Shown here in pieces: positions 27,366 through 36,555 of a stretch of 64,000 nt of DNA. How positions within the stretch are numbered: the first letter of the stretch is position 1; each line of letters begins with the position of its first letter. The position numbers and the translations under genes were made by a program. Origin of the DNA: Ectothiorhodospiraceae bacterium (GTDB taxonomy: Bacteria; Pseudomonadota; Gammaproteobacteria; SZUA-152); NCBI GenBank assembly GCA_002401775.2, contig NVUB02000070.1:1-64000 (forward strand), read 5' to 3'. Under the pieces are notes generated by a model that made no database searches, was not told where the DNA came from, and was given only the letters and a program-made list of their open reading frames with translations.

Positions 27366-27848
27366 CTAGGCCATTTCACCCCAGGCATCTTCGAATTCGA
27401 TACCGTCAGGTTCCCATGTCCAGATGATTTTTTCATAGGTAAAGGAAACATCTTCCATATGCCGGTATGCACTCTTACTTTGGTCGAGAATGTCGGGCAC
27501 CCAGGGGCGGACTTTGCTGATTAAGGCATTATAAAGTTTAATGGTGTAGTAAAGTTCTTGTTCGCCGGTGCCATCAATGCGGTACCAATCCATAATCACT
27601 TCGCTCAACAGTTCGCCGGTACACAAGGCCTGGAATAACATCGGGGTGCTTTTGTCGGTTTCCTTGCTTATCGTAAAAGGGCGATGCACACGACGTCCCG
27701 CGGTAATGCCATCATTACTGGTTGGAATCTCGACGCAGTGGTCGAACTTTAGAACCTGGATGGTTCCTTCACGTCCATCGGTTTCACAAGAGCCTTCAAT
27801 CTGGCCTTGCTCTTCACCGATGATGGTTATATTTCCGGGTAATGGCAT
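27366..27848 (-). CDS. hcp: Hcp tube protein, divergent copy next to TssB-TssC fusion
   Basis: 160 residues of the Hcp family (T6SS inner tube and effector carrier). Recognisable segments are GSCETDGREGTIQVLKFDH, RRVHRPFTISKETDKSTPML, and a C-terminal YRHMEDVSFTYEKIIWTWEP like the other Hcp in the window (36037-36555). The two are clearly different in sequence. The ATG at 27848 has GAGGAAA upstream. It sits between the TssB-TssC fusion gene and tssE. Confidence 0.9.
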   Translation of the reverse strand: MPLPGNITIIGEEQGQIEGSCETDGREGTIQVLKFDHCVEIPTSNDGITAGRRVHRPFTISKETDKSTPMLFQALCTGELLSEVIMDWYRIDGTGEQELYYTIKLYNALISKVRPWVPDILDQSKSAYRHMEDVSFTYEKIIWTWEPDGIEFEDAWGEMA

Positions 27849-27919
27849 TTTCTGTTTCCTCTCAAGGCCGTTGTTGCAAATTCGTTAAGGTCATTCCATT
27901 GTGACAAGACGCCATCGCG

Positions 27920-29689
27920 TCAGACAAGGTCGAGCTTTCCGGTTTCATTTAATGAGAACGACTCACCCATGTATTTCAGGTGAGGGACGACGACCAGCTT
28001 GATTAAATACCAGCCGCTTTTACCTTCGACTTCACGAATTTTGACTTGTGCCTTGCGCAAAGGGCGACGCGCACGAACCGCCGGTGTCGGGTTGTCCATG
28101 TCAGAAATATATTGGCGTAGCCAGTTATTGAGTTCTTTGTCGATATCCAAGCGGGTCTTCCAGCTGCCAATGTTTTCACGTTGCATCATTTTTAAATAAT
28201 GCGACAGGCGGGAAACGATAAACAGATAAGGAAATTGCCCCCCTAACAAATGGTTGAGGGTAGAAGCTCTTCCTTCTTCGGTATCCGCAAACACCTTGGC
28301 GGATTGAACAGACTGAGCTGAATAAAAGGCGGCGGTGTCACTACCTTTGCGCACACTCAGCGGTATAAACCCATACTTAACGAGCTCTGATTCGCGTCTG
28401 TCAGAAATTAATACCCGTGTCGGAATGATTGAACGATGGCTGTTGGCGGCGTTGCTCATATTCAAGCCATCGACTTTTCCATCTTGTGCGCCGCTGATAT
28501 TGAGACACCAACGGTATTGGGAATAGCTATCGAGTAGTCGTGAGGCAAAGGCAAAGGCACAATTTCCCCACAGACCGCCCACCTTATTTTTATCGTAGCG
28601 TTCCTGATAATTAAAGGCGCCATCGACATCGGATTCATAGGGAGCACGTAATAAAAAGCCGGGCAGCGTGAGTCCGATATAACGGGCATCTTCGGATTCC
28701 CGGAATGAGTTCCATTTTGCAAAACGGGGCTGTTCAAAAATGGCCGATAAATCTCGCAACCGGGTTAGACCTGAAAAATTATCAATATCAAAAAACTCAG
28801 GGGAGGCCGCTGCAATAAAGGGGGCATGTGAAATACTGCTAACGGCCGCAAGTTGTTGCAGTAAGCGCATATCCGGTGCGGATGGAGAAAAGTCATAATT
28901 ACCAATAATGACACTATAGGGGCGGCCGCCAAATTGGCCAAATTCAGAGCTGTAAACAATATGGTAGAGCTGCGACTGAATAGTTTCGGGAACATCCTCA
29001 AAATTTTCCAGTAGCGCCTGTTTGCTGAGATCCAAAATTTCAACGGTACAATTTTCATCGAAGGGGGTACGTTCGACTAAAAAATGCAAGGCCCGCCAGG
29101 CCGACTCCAGAGACTCGAAGTGTTCGTGGTGGATGATCTCATCCATCTGAGCACTCAGTCGATCATCAATGTCCGTGACCAGAATACTCAGGGACGACTG
29201 GCTGAATTCATCGTCGAATGTAAACCGTTGTACAAAAGCCGCAATGTCTTCATCACTTTCTATATGAGCGTTAAGGCCGGTATTGTTTTTCGTATCGGAA
29301 TCGCCTTCCAGTGCCGCTAATATGTACTTTCTCAAGGTCGCCAATTTAGCCAGGTATGGCACGTTTTTAACAATGGCATGTGGCTCAAAGTCACTGAGAG
29401 CCGTTATTGGCAGGCTAATCGTTAAATGGTCAGCGGACTCATCGTCAATTAAACAATTACGCACGTTGAGCGTAAGCGTAATGTTTGCGCCTTTTATTAC
29501 GTCATTAATATTGTCCACGGTGACGGAAATGGGCGATTGCTCGTCAAAAAATTCCGACGCTGCGGATTGTGTAAAGTCACCCAGCACCAGCGCACGAAAA
29601 GGCAGTTCAACATCAATGCCTGTATTCTTGTCACCAGAGCGGTAGACAAGGTTGACGCGCTCAATATTTTGTTGAGATTGATTTGTCAC
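27920..29689 (-). CDS. Natural TssB-TssC fusion: second T6SS sheath protein
   Basis: 589 residues. Residues about 10-125 match TssB (ERVNLVYRSG, VELPFRALVLGDFT, LSDFEPHAIVKNVPYLAKLATLRK), parallel to the window's own TssB (ERVNIVYKSQ, VELPLKMLVVGDFT). Residues about 155-589 match TssC (SSEFGQFGGRPYSVIIGNYDF, AKWNSFRESEDARYIGLTLP, QRENIGSWKTR...ELNNWLRQYISD). Compared with separate TssB and TssC, the TssB C-terminal tail (about 25 residues) and the TssC N-terminal arm (about 55) are replaced by one linker rich in N, D and E. Those termini form the inter-subunit beta-strand handshake in known sheaths, so lattice joining must differ. The start is GTG at 29689, overlapping a 16-codon leader (GTGA). 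Role unknown: a special ring, cap, or alternative sheath. Confidence 0.9.
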   Translation of the reverse strand: MTNQSQQNIERVNLVYRSGDKNTGIDVELPFRALVLGDFTQSAASEFFDEQSPISVTVDNINDVIKGANITLTLNVRNCLIDDESADHLTISLPITALSDFEPHAIVKNVPYLAKLATLRKYILAALEGDSDTKNNTGLNAHIESDEDIAAFVQRFTFDDEFSQSSLSILVTDIDDRLSAQMDEIIHHEHFESLESAWRALHFLVERTPFDENCTVEILDLSKQALLENFEDVPETIQSQLYHIVYSSEFGQFGGRPYSVIIGNYDFSPSAPDMRLLQQLAAVSSISHAPFIAAASPEFFDIDNFSGLTRLRDLSAIFEQPRFAKWNSFRESEDARYIGLTLPGFLLRAPYESDVDGAFNYQERYDKNKVGGLWGNCAFAFASRLLDSYSQYRWCLNISGAQDGKVDGLNMSNAANSHRSIIPTRVLISDRRESELVKYGFIPLSVRKGSDTAAFYSAQSVQSAKVFADTEEGRASTLNHLLGGQFPYLFIVSRLSHYLKMMQRENIGSWKTRLDIDKELNNWLRQYISDMDNPTPAVRARRPLRKAQVKIREVEGKSGWYLIKLVVVPHLKYMGESFSLNETGKLDLV

Positions 29690-29759
29690 GATGTGTGTTG
29701 CTGGTTACCAGCATTTTGTTGAGATTGATTTGTCATTAGCTCTGTCGCTTGTTACCAGC
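29666..29759. repeat. 47-bp tandem duplication between tssM and the fusion gene
   Basis: Two 47-bp units, 29666-29712 and 29713-29759, start ATTTTGTTGAGATTGATTTG and end GTTACCAGC. The first carries the start codon of the fusion gene. The second carries a copy of it (as ATG) and overlaps the tssM stop codon. Confidence 0.9.
29686..29736 (-). CDS. Possible 16-codon leader peptide coupled to the fusion gene
   Basis: The upstream unit of the tandem duplication offers ATG ACA AAT CAA..., giving MTNQSQQNAGNQQHTS and then TGA. The TGA overlaps the fusion gene's GTG as GTGA. There is no clear Shine-Dalgarno before the GTG itself, so coupling from this leader is plausible. It may equally be a by-product of the duplication. 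Confidence 0.35.
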   Translation of the reverse strand: MTNQSQQNAGNQQHTS

Positions 29760-32700
29760 AATAAGTAGCGCGTTGAGGTGCATTCATAGGTGCATTTTCT
29801 AACATTTGGATAATAGGTTCCTGTCCAAATATTTCATAGTTTACATCCACGGCGAGCACACCTTCATTTTCCAATTGTTTTTCCTGGTCAGGGAATTCAC
29901 TTGAGACAAATATACGGCGACCATCTTTAAAGTCATTCAGAAAACGGCTAAAGCCTTTTGGCCCTTTGTACTGTTTACGCAGGGTGACATGGCCAATCTC
30001 AATTTGCAGCGTCGTTGCACCGCAGGTCTCGAGAGACCAGTTAAACTCTGTAGAACCAGGATAGTTATAGTTAGCCAGTTCTTGTACGCCATCCGCACAA
30101 TGTAGGGTCAAAAATGTAGCGTAGGGCGATATGCTGGCATTTTGGTTGACGCCCGTGGGTAACGCATTCATTTTGACAGAAAATTTGCTGCCGACGATAT
30201 ATCGGCCTGCCGCCGCTTTGTTGATGAAATCCAGAAAGTTCGGTGTCCAACGGATGCGTTTGCCGTTAAGGTCATTGGCGAGGTAGCCCTTTTTGGGTGG
30301 TTTGTTCAGGAACGGTGCTCCATCACCTTCAACATAGGACCATACCAGGCCTTCTTCGCCAATCAAGGTATTGCTGAGTTTGTTCTTGGTGACACCTTCT
30401 ATGCCCGCAAGGACATTATTTTGCCATTTGTCTTGCAAGAAACAGGACGCTTCTTCGCGCATAAACTCATGGGCGATAGTGAGCGGGCCGGTATAAAGGC
30501 TCCAGAACACTTTATTGCTGGGCAGGGGCCGGCCAACCAGTCTTTGCAGTTGGATGATGGCTTTCCAAGCCGCAGCCGCAGCGCCGTCACCCGCACCAGG
30601 GTCACGTTTGTTGCTAAACAAGGCAGAGGTAGCGGCATAAGATTGTGAACCGGTATCGGCACTAAAGGCCACATTTAGCAGTGACTTTTTGTACTCATCC
30701 AGCGCTTTGGCGGCATCCTCGATGACATTAGCCATTTGTGCGCCACCTTTGCCGCCCAGTTTTTTCTTGGCTTTCATGCCTTTTTTGCCCACTTTGGCAA
30801 CAAGCTTTCCGACTTTGCCGGCTTTACCGACTAATTTAAGGGCCATTTTAGTTAACGCTGAATTACTGCCACCGCCTTCTTTTTTGGTGTAAGCCAACAT
30901 TTCATTAAAGTAGCCAATCATTCCCAGTGCCTCAAACTGTTGCGAGGCGTTGGGGAAGGGTTTTAATTCGGTATTAATGCGTTTCATTAGCGCAAAGTAG
31001 GGGTTTTCGCGTGTTGCCATGCGTTCAAGTGAAAACATCCATTCTTTTTTATCGCGTAATTTATTTTTGCCGAGGTCAAAGTTTTCCGCAAACTCCTGCC
31101 AGGCAGTGATGTAGCGACGCTCGTAATACACTTCAAATTCTTTTTTGATGTCGGCCAGACGGCTGGCACCATCATTGGCGGCCTCCAGCTCAACCAAAAA
31201 ATCCATCAGGAAATCGCGGCCTTGTAATGTGTAAGCCGATTCAACCAACGGCGGGTTATCAAGGTCACGGCTGCCTGACCAAAATTGCTTGATGGTAACG
31301 GGGTCAAACCCTTGGCTGTTAGCCCAAGCGATTATCCAGCTGTAATCACCATGAGTCCGTTTAATAAGTTGTAGCAGGGCATCTTGAAGTGCGCCACTTT
31401 CCGCTTCTAACGCTGCAGTACCCTGGGTTTGGCGAAGGTAAGTAATGTACAAGTCGTTAAATAATTGAGCGGTATCGCGATCAAAGGTGTCGTTGGCAAC
31501 TAACAGGTATTCATAAGAGATGGTGGGTTTGTCATCAAGGGAAACTTCAGGCTCATCCTTGATGCGTGTTTTGATCAGGTTAATACGGCGAATCAAGCCA
31601 CCAGCCAAGTCACTGGTCACTTCTGGCTTCAAGGTGTTAATGGTCTTTTTAAGTGACTTGTCCAGCGCACCTAAAATTTGCAGGTTGAAATTTTCATTAT
31701 AAGCCGTGATGAGTTTTTCAAGTTGTTCAGAACGGGAAAAACCACCCAGCCAGGGTATTGTCCAAGCGTCTTCCTCAGCACTTAATTCGAGAATAAGTTC
31801 ACGCAGGTTACTCAGGGCATACACTTGCTCATTGATATTTCTTTGTTGGAGATCAATCGTACTGTAGACCGATTTGATTTCTTTCAGGCGCGCATGGTCA
31901 CCGGTAAACAGAATAGTTAGCGTAATAAAGGCTAGCACGGTTAATCCGCCGCCAATACTCAGGCCATACTGCAACGCTGCGCGGCGTAATCGCGCGGCGC
32001 TGGGCAGTGTGTCCAGCAGTCCTCGGTCAGCGGGCATAACACGCGTGAACAACTGTTGTAAAAACATGCCGTGGTCACGTGCTTTGCTACTGCCATCACG
32101 TTCAGTAATGTTTTGTTGACTGGAGGTAAAATAAAGCCCCCGAAATTTGGGCGTATCCTGATAGGGATTTTCTTTTAATGCCGCGTTAATGAAGGCGTGT
32201 AAACCCTCACGCAGTTTGTCCATATTGCGTGGCAGAGTGAGCAGACAGTCATCGATATTTTGACTGCGTTCCAGCATGAGCAGGCGCAGGTCTTTCATAC
32301 GGTCTAGTACACTGTCGAGGCCCTGATTAACGATGTCGTGGATGTCTCCACCTTGTTCTTCTTTAAGGAAGCCCATCGGTTGCAGCAAGGACTTCTCGGG
32401 AACGTATTCACACCAGTCGGAAAAGCCTTCGATCAGGTCGCATTTGGTGATCATGAGGTAAATAGGAACGTGAACTTCGAGTTTTTCCATTAACTCATTA
32501 ATGGAGGCACGTACCTGACGGCCTTCTTCCATTAAGGTGTCTTCGTTGTCATTGAGCAAACGATCTGCGGTAACGACAACAACCAGGCCATTGATGGGTT
32601 CTTTTTGTTTGTGACGCGCTAACATGCCCAGTAATGTGCCCCATTCCTTACGGTCACGGGTTTCATCATCGGGCACGGCATAACGACCCGCAGTATCGAT

Positions 32701-33204
32701 AACAATGGCTTCTTCGTATAACCACCAGGCAAGATTGAGCGTAGAGCCCTCGGTTTGCTTGGGTAGATCAATTTCAGGCAATAATAATTTGGCATTTTTC
32801 AGCGCGGTACTTTTACCCGAACGCGGTTTGCCAATGACCATATACCAGGGCAATACATACAGAGGATTGCCCTTTAATTTAAGTTGAGATTTTTTAAGGG
32901 TAGTGAGTGCTTTCGACCAACCGCCTTTGAGTTCTTTCAACAGTTGGGTATCGTTCATCCCCAAGTCGGATTGCTCGTCCGCCGTTCCCTGATTCAAGAT
33001 GCGGTTAACCTGGGCCTTGGCACGCATCCGGATAATTAATTTACGGATAACAATAACCAAGAACCAAATACCAAAGATGGCACCGAGGGCATAAGCCCCT
33101 TCAATTATTGGGCGGCCCATAAGGATTGTTGCGCCGATAACGATTCCCGAAATCAGCGCAATAATAAATAGCCACATTAAAAACTTAAGGATTTTTTTCC
33201 ACAT
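29752..33204 (-). CDS. tssM: T6SS membrane complex protein TssM (IcmF family)
   Basis: 1150 residues, normal TssM size. Two N-terminal membrane helices (about 8-29 and 37-56) are followed by a cytoplasmic NTPase-like domain with Walker A GKPRSGKST (125-133) and Walker B IVIDTAGRY (about 167-175). A third membrane helix lies near residue 415-435 (LTVLAFITLTILF), then a large periplasmic domain. TssM joins TssL and the lipoprotein TssJ to form the trans-envelope complex. The periplasmic part has a Lys/Gly-rich segment (VGKAGKVGKLVAKVGKKG, about 30770-30830). The ATG at 33204 follows tssL by 19 bp. Confidence 0.97.
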   Translation of the reverse strand: MWKKILKFLMWLFIIALISGIVIGATILMGRPIIEGAYALGAIFGIWFLVIVIRKLIIRMRAKAQVNRILNQGTADEQSDLGMNDTQLLKELKGGWSKALTTLKKSQLKLKGNPLYVLPWYMVIGKPRSGKSTALKNAKLLLPEIDLPKQTEGSTLNLAWWLYEEAIVIDTAGRYAVPDDETRDRKEWGTLLGMLARHKQKEPINGLVVVVTADRLLNDNEDTLMEEGRQVRASINELMEKLEVHVPIYLMITKCDLIEGFSDWCEYVPEKSLLQPMGFLKEEQGGDIHDIVNQGLDSVLDRMKDLRLLMLERSQNIDDCLLTLPRNMDKLREGLHAFINAALKENPYQDTPKFRGLYFTSSQQNITERDGSSKARDHGMFLQQLFTRVMPADRGLLDTLPSAARLRRAALQYGLSIGGGLTVLAFITLTILFTGDHARLKEIKSVYSTIDLQQRNINEQVYALSNLRELILELSAEEDAWTIPWLGGFSRSEQLEKLITAYNENFNLQILGALDKSLKKTINTLKPEVTSDLAGGLIRRINLIKTRIKDEPEVSLDDKPTISYEYLLVANDTFDRDTAQLFNDLYITYLRQTQGTAALEAESGALQDALLQLIKRTHGDYSWIIAWANSQGFDPVTIKQFWSGSRDLDNPPLVESAYTLQGRDFLMDFLVELEAANDGASRLADIKKEFEVYYERRYITAWQEFAENFDLGKNKLRDKKEWMFSLERMATRENPYFALMKRINTELKPFPNASQQFEALGMIGYFNEMLAYTKKEGGGSNSALTKMALKLVGKAGKVGKLVAKVGKKGMKAKKKLGGKGGAQMANVIEDAAKALDEYKKSLLNVAFSADTGSQSYAATSALFSNKRDPGAGDGAAAAAWKAIIQLQRLVGRPLPSNKVFWSLYTGPLTIAHEFMREEASCFLQDKWQNNVLAGIEGVTKNKLSNTLIGEEGLVWSYVEGDGAPFLNKPPKKGYLANDLNGKRIRWTPNFLDFINKAAAGRYIVGSKFSVKMNALPTGVNQNASISPYATFLTLHCADGVQELANYNYPGSTEFNWSLETCGATTLQIEIGHVTLRKQYKGPKGFSRFLNDFKDGRRIFVSSEFPDQEKQLENEGVLAVDVNYEIFGQEPIIQMLENAPMNAPQRATYCW

Positions 33205-33223
33205 AACGATTCAGGTCACAATT

Positions 33224-33901
33224 CTAGAATTTAACAGCAGAGATAATGGCATCCATTTGGCTGCCCATCATGTAGTGGTATACAACCACAGTGGCGACAA
33301 ATACACCGAGCGGTACGCCGATGACAGCCGGTAACACATTTAAACGAGGAATAAAGCTTCCCTTGCCATTAAAGGCTGATTCACCATAAGCGAGGGGGAA
33401 AAGTATCGTTTTATCGATATTTCCTTTGGCTTCATCGGGTAGCAACACGCCGAGGTTAAAGGCTTTAACTTCTTCGTATTTAGGGCGGTCATCAAGACTG
33501 AAATACTTACCTTTAAAACCCAAGCCAAGGCAGAGAGAAAAAACTTCGCGAACTTCCTTGTCCGGCCCATGTTTACTTAATTGGTTTAAGTGGTCATAAA
33601 ACTCAGCACCAATATTGGTAGTATCAAAAAATTTACGCTGTAACGGCATTTTTTGCCATGCAGATTTGTTCGGCCAAGCGGAACACAAAATAATCTCATC
33701 AATAAAAGCGACCACTGCAAATTTTCCCGCGTGAAAAGTATCTGCGTTATGGCCTTTTTTAGTGGCGGTAATTTCTGCATCACTTAACAGTTTGAGATAG
33801 GTTTCGTGTAGCTCCTCATAGGAGAGATTTTCCACGGCAATACGCTCAGACAAGGCGCGAGTGAACAACAGGGTATCTATATAGCAGTCGACCAGCCGCA
33901 T
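33224..33901 (-). CDS. tssL: T6SS membrane complex protein TssL (DotU family)
   Basis: 225 residues. The DotU/IcmH domain spans about 1-180 (FAVVAFIDEIILCSAWPNKS, KFFDTTNIGAEFYDHL, VFSLCLGLGFKGKY), with a single C-terminal membrane anchor at about 188-212 (PAVIGVPLGVFVATVVVYHY). There is no peptidoglycan-binding extension. TssL recruits the baseplate through TssK to the TssJM complex. GAGGAG precedes the ATG at 33901, and tssK ends 4 bp upstream. Confidence 0.96.
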   Translation of the reverse strand: MRLVDCYIDTLLFTRALSERIAVENLSYEELHETYLKLLSDAEITATKKGHNADTFHAGKFAVVAFIDEIILCSAWPNKSAWQKMPLQRKFFDTTNIGAEFYDHLNQLSKHGPDKEVREVFSLCLGLGFKGKYFSLDDRPKYEEVKAFNLGVLLPDEAKGNIDKTILFPLAYGESAFNGKGSFIPRLNVLPAVIGVPLGVFVATVVVYHYMMGSQMDAIISAVKF

Positions 33902-33904
33902 TTC

Positions 33905-35290
33905 TTATCTCCTCACAACCACTAATTCAACAGAAACGTCTTCGGGCGCATCTTCCCAGAGCAGGGCGATATCACGGTGACGCTCAATTGAAGCCCATTG
34001 TTCATCATGAACATCCAGTCGCACATAAGCGGTGGAAGGGCGGCGCGGAAGTTCTGATGGAGGGGTGGCAACATTAATAATGCCGACCCCTGGCAGTGAT
34101 CGTTCGACCAAGGTTTGTACCGTATCGCGTGAGGCCAGTTTGGCGGACGTTAGCAACGACTGTTGGGCATCCTGAAAGCTGAGTTGAGTGCTGACCATTA
34201 AATAAAAGTCATAACGCGATTCGAAGAATTCAGGTGGCACGGGTGTGGTGAAACAAACACCATCAAATGCCATGTCTACCAGGTATTGCGGCCCGACGGT
34301 TATTTGATTGAGCAAGTGTGAAATGAGCGAACGCACGGCTTGAAAACATTCACCCAGTTCAGTGTGATTGTAAGCAGGAACCAGACGTTCACCCGTGCTG
34401 GTTTCTCCCAACATATTGACACTATCAGTAAAGGTGCTAATTTCACCAATTAATTCCCGTAATACACCATAGATGTGCCAAGGGTGTTGGGCACCATCTT
34501 CCGTGCCGTGAAAAAGTTTGGGTATGTAACGACTCAAAGAGCGCAGCGCAAGAATATAACGCATTAATGTGGCGTCGTATTTATTGGTTTCCTTGCCTGG
34601 CGTATTGTAACCACTTAGCTGCATGGCGCGGCCGGTAATTTCATCACGGATTTCTTTGATTTGACTCAACAATTCAGGTGCTGCATTCAAACTCACGACG
34701 GGTGCGCTAAACGTCTTGTCGTAGACGATACTGTCACCGTCACGAATCACACGAGCAATAGGGATCAGTAAAAATTGATCCATATTATCTTTTTCGGTTT
34801 CCCAGATGATTTGCACGACATGGGTGAGATACTTCACATGAGCGACGCTGCTTTCCTTGTAGATGTCTTTAGCATCCTGAGGGTTAGACAGCGTTAAATA
34901 GCGACTTTTTATTTTGGAAACATCCGCGAGATTATCGACGGTAGTGACATTATCTTCATGTGGGTTGAGTTTTCGCAATCCCAGGTAGATAGTGAATGGC
35001 TTGTCGGTCTCCACCCAGGCATCGTCGAAAGAGCGGCTAGACACAATGCCATTGTCTGGCAGGGTGACATAGGTTCCGTCTTGAAACAGGAAACTGCCTT
35101 TTTCGATTTCACAAGTGCGGTGCTGTAGAGCGGTTTTCGTCAACTCCATATCGCACACACCCCAAAAATGTGGCTGCAAATGTTGCTGATAGGGTGTCAG
35201 TAAAGAACGATTATAGAGATCAGACTGTTGGAAGTGCTGTGGTTGCAGAAACAGTCCCTGATGCCAGAATATTGGTTTTAAACCATCCAC
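33905..35290 (-). CDS. tssK: T6SS baseplate subunit TssK
   Basis: 461 residues (ImpJ/VasE family). The signature N-terminus PIFWHQGLFLQPQHFQQSD is present, with conserved downstream segments (YNTPGKETNKYDATLMRYI, VPPEFFESRYDFYL). TssK is the trimeric connector between baseplate and the TssL-TssM membrane complex. The start appears to be GTG at 35290 with AAGGA upstream; no ATG fits as well. tssJ lies 21 bp upstream. Confidence 0.96.
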   Translation of the reverse strand: MDGLKPIFWHQGLFLQPQHFQQSDLYNRSLLTPYQQHLQPHFWGVCDMELTKTALQHRTCEIEKGSFLFQDGTYVTLPDNGIVSSRSFDDAWVETDKPFTIYLGLRKLNPHEDNVTTVDNLADVSKIKSRYLTLSNPQDAKDIYKESSVAHVKYLTHVVQIIWETEKDNMDQFLLIPIARVIRDGDSIVYDKTFSAPVVSLNAAPELLSQIKEIRDEITGRAMQLSGYNTPGKETNKYDATLMRYILALRSLSRYIPKLFHGTEDGAQHPWHIYGVLRELIGEISTFTDSVNMLGETSTGERLVPAYNHTELGECFQAVRSLISHLLNQITVGPQYLVDMAFDGVCFTTPVPPEFFESRYDFYLMVSTQLSFQDAQQSLLTSAKLASRDTVQTLVERSLPGVGIINVATPPSELPRRPSTAYVRLDVHDEQWASIERHRDIALLWEDAPEDVSVELVVVRR

Positions 35291-35311
35291 GGTATGTAAT
35301 CCTTCAAAAAA

Positions 35312-35962
35312 TTATTGTTTTTTATCTTCAGGTTTATTGCGTTTTTTTGCTTTGCTGGTAATTCTATTTAATGGTTCTATGATGACCATTTGTTTGGTAC
35401 TGTCCCGGCCTAAATTGATATTTAAATATAAATCTTTGGGCTTGGCTTTCGCTTCATCCGCAATTAATTTGACGGCGGCTAAACCATTCTCAACCAAACC
35501 CCGTTTACTGGCCTTAACCGGAATAGGGAACAGCTCGACGTCATTGGTTGGGCTGAGCCCAAAATATCCGCTGATCATGCCGACATATTGTGCCGTTTCT
35601 GCACGATTCAGAACAATACTTTTATGTTCGCCTGGCTGCACGGTAATACGGGTAAAGTGAACAATCGTGTCGTCCAGCTTACCTTTTCTCAATAACTCAA
35701 CAGCACCTTCACGCGTGGCGCTGAGGCCTGAGAATGTATTGGGGTCATTTAATTGGTAAATACCCACTGCCAGAGCATGAGGCCGGCCATTATAGGCATT
35801 CAAATCTGCCGGGGCTTTAAATTCTAAAAAAATCGCCCGGTCTTTAAATTTCCAATCTTCAGGCGCGACTTCCAGTTTATCAGGCTGGGAAGCGCAGGAC
35901 GCTAGGAATGGCATCACTATCGCAAAAGCAATAGCGTAATATAAGGTTTTATCATTCAGCAT
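35312..35962 (-). CDS. tssJ: T6SS outer-membrane lipoprotein TssJ
   Basis: 216 residues with a lipoprotein signal peptide: hydrophobic core about 8-20 and lipobox LASC with Cys23, then Ala at +2, consistent with outer-membrane sorting. The mature part carries beta-sandwich TssJ features (ALAVGIYQLNDPNTFSGLSA, TVQPGEHKSIVLNRAETAQY, VGMISGYFGL). It anchors the TssLM complex to the outer membrane. The C-terminus is Lys-rich (SKAKKRNKPEDKKQ). The ATG at 35962 has only a weak Shine-Dalgarno. Confidence 0.95.
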   Translation of the reverse strand: MLNDKTLYYAIAFAIVMPFLASCASQPDKLEVAPEDWKFKDRAIFLEFKAPADLNAYNGRPHALAVGIYQLNDPNTFSGLSATREGAVELLRKGKLDDTIVHFTRITVQPGEHKSIVLNRAETAQYVGMISGYFGLSPTNDVELFPIPVKASKRGLVENGLAAVKLIADEAKAKPKDLYLNINLGRDSTKQMVIIEPLNRITSKAKKRNKPEDKKQ

Positions 35963-36036
35963 TATGTATTGAATTCCAATGTTTCAAGCCAGGCCCATTT
36001 TGAAATATCGGGCCTGGATTGAAACGACAGAATGGA

Positions 36037-36555
36037 CTAACCGCCACCTGGGCCAATGCGCCAGTCGTCATTACCTTCAGTGCCCGCAATTTCATGCGTC
36101 CAGGTAATCGTACTGTAGCTAAAGGACACTTCTTCAAGATGTGTAAAGTGCGCTTGAGAAGGGTCCTGACAGTTCGGCATGATTGACTTGATGTCGACCA
36201 CAACAGCACCTTCTAGCAGTTGAGTGAAATAATGTTCGGCCGCACCTTCAGATGATGTGCGGTACCAGTTGATTTCACAGTTCAGACTTTCTCCGGTAAC
36301 CAGTGCTTGATAAAGCAAAGGAGATGATTTATCAAAAACCTTGGTGATTTTCAACGGCTGATGTACGCGCAAGCCAGAAGGCTGCCCACTTTGTTGGTCA
36401 CGAGGAATAATGATGTTGTGTTCAAAAGCCTGAACGATGAACTGATCTTCATGGCCTTCTTGATACAGACTGCCGACACTGTCTTCAGACAGAGCACCTT
36501 CGGTAATCATTCCTTGGGTGACGCCTTCAACAGACATATACGCGGGTATTGGCAT
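36037..36555 (-). CDS. hcp: Hcp tube protein, main copy
   Basis: 172 residues, classical Hcp (MPIPAYMSVEGVTQGMITEG, FIVQAFEHNIIIPRDQQSGQ, HQPLKITKVFDKSSPLLYQA). Hcp hexamers stack into the T6SS inner tube and are ejected. AAGGAG precedes the ATG at 36555. It is separated from tssC by 567 bp containing strong hairpins and from tssJ by 74 bp, so its transcript abundance may be set separately from tssABC (inference). Confidence 0.96.
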   Translation of the reverse strand: MPIPAYMSVEGVTQGMITEGALSEDSVGSLYQEGHEDQFIVQAFEHNIIIPRDQQSGQPSGLRVHQPLKITKVFDKSSPLLYQALVTGESLNCEINWYRTSSEGAAEHYFTQLLEGAVVVDIKSIMPNCQDPSQAHFTHLEEVSFSYSTITWTHEIAGTEGNDDWRIGPGGG

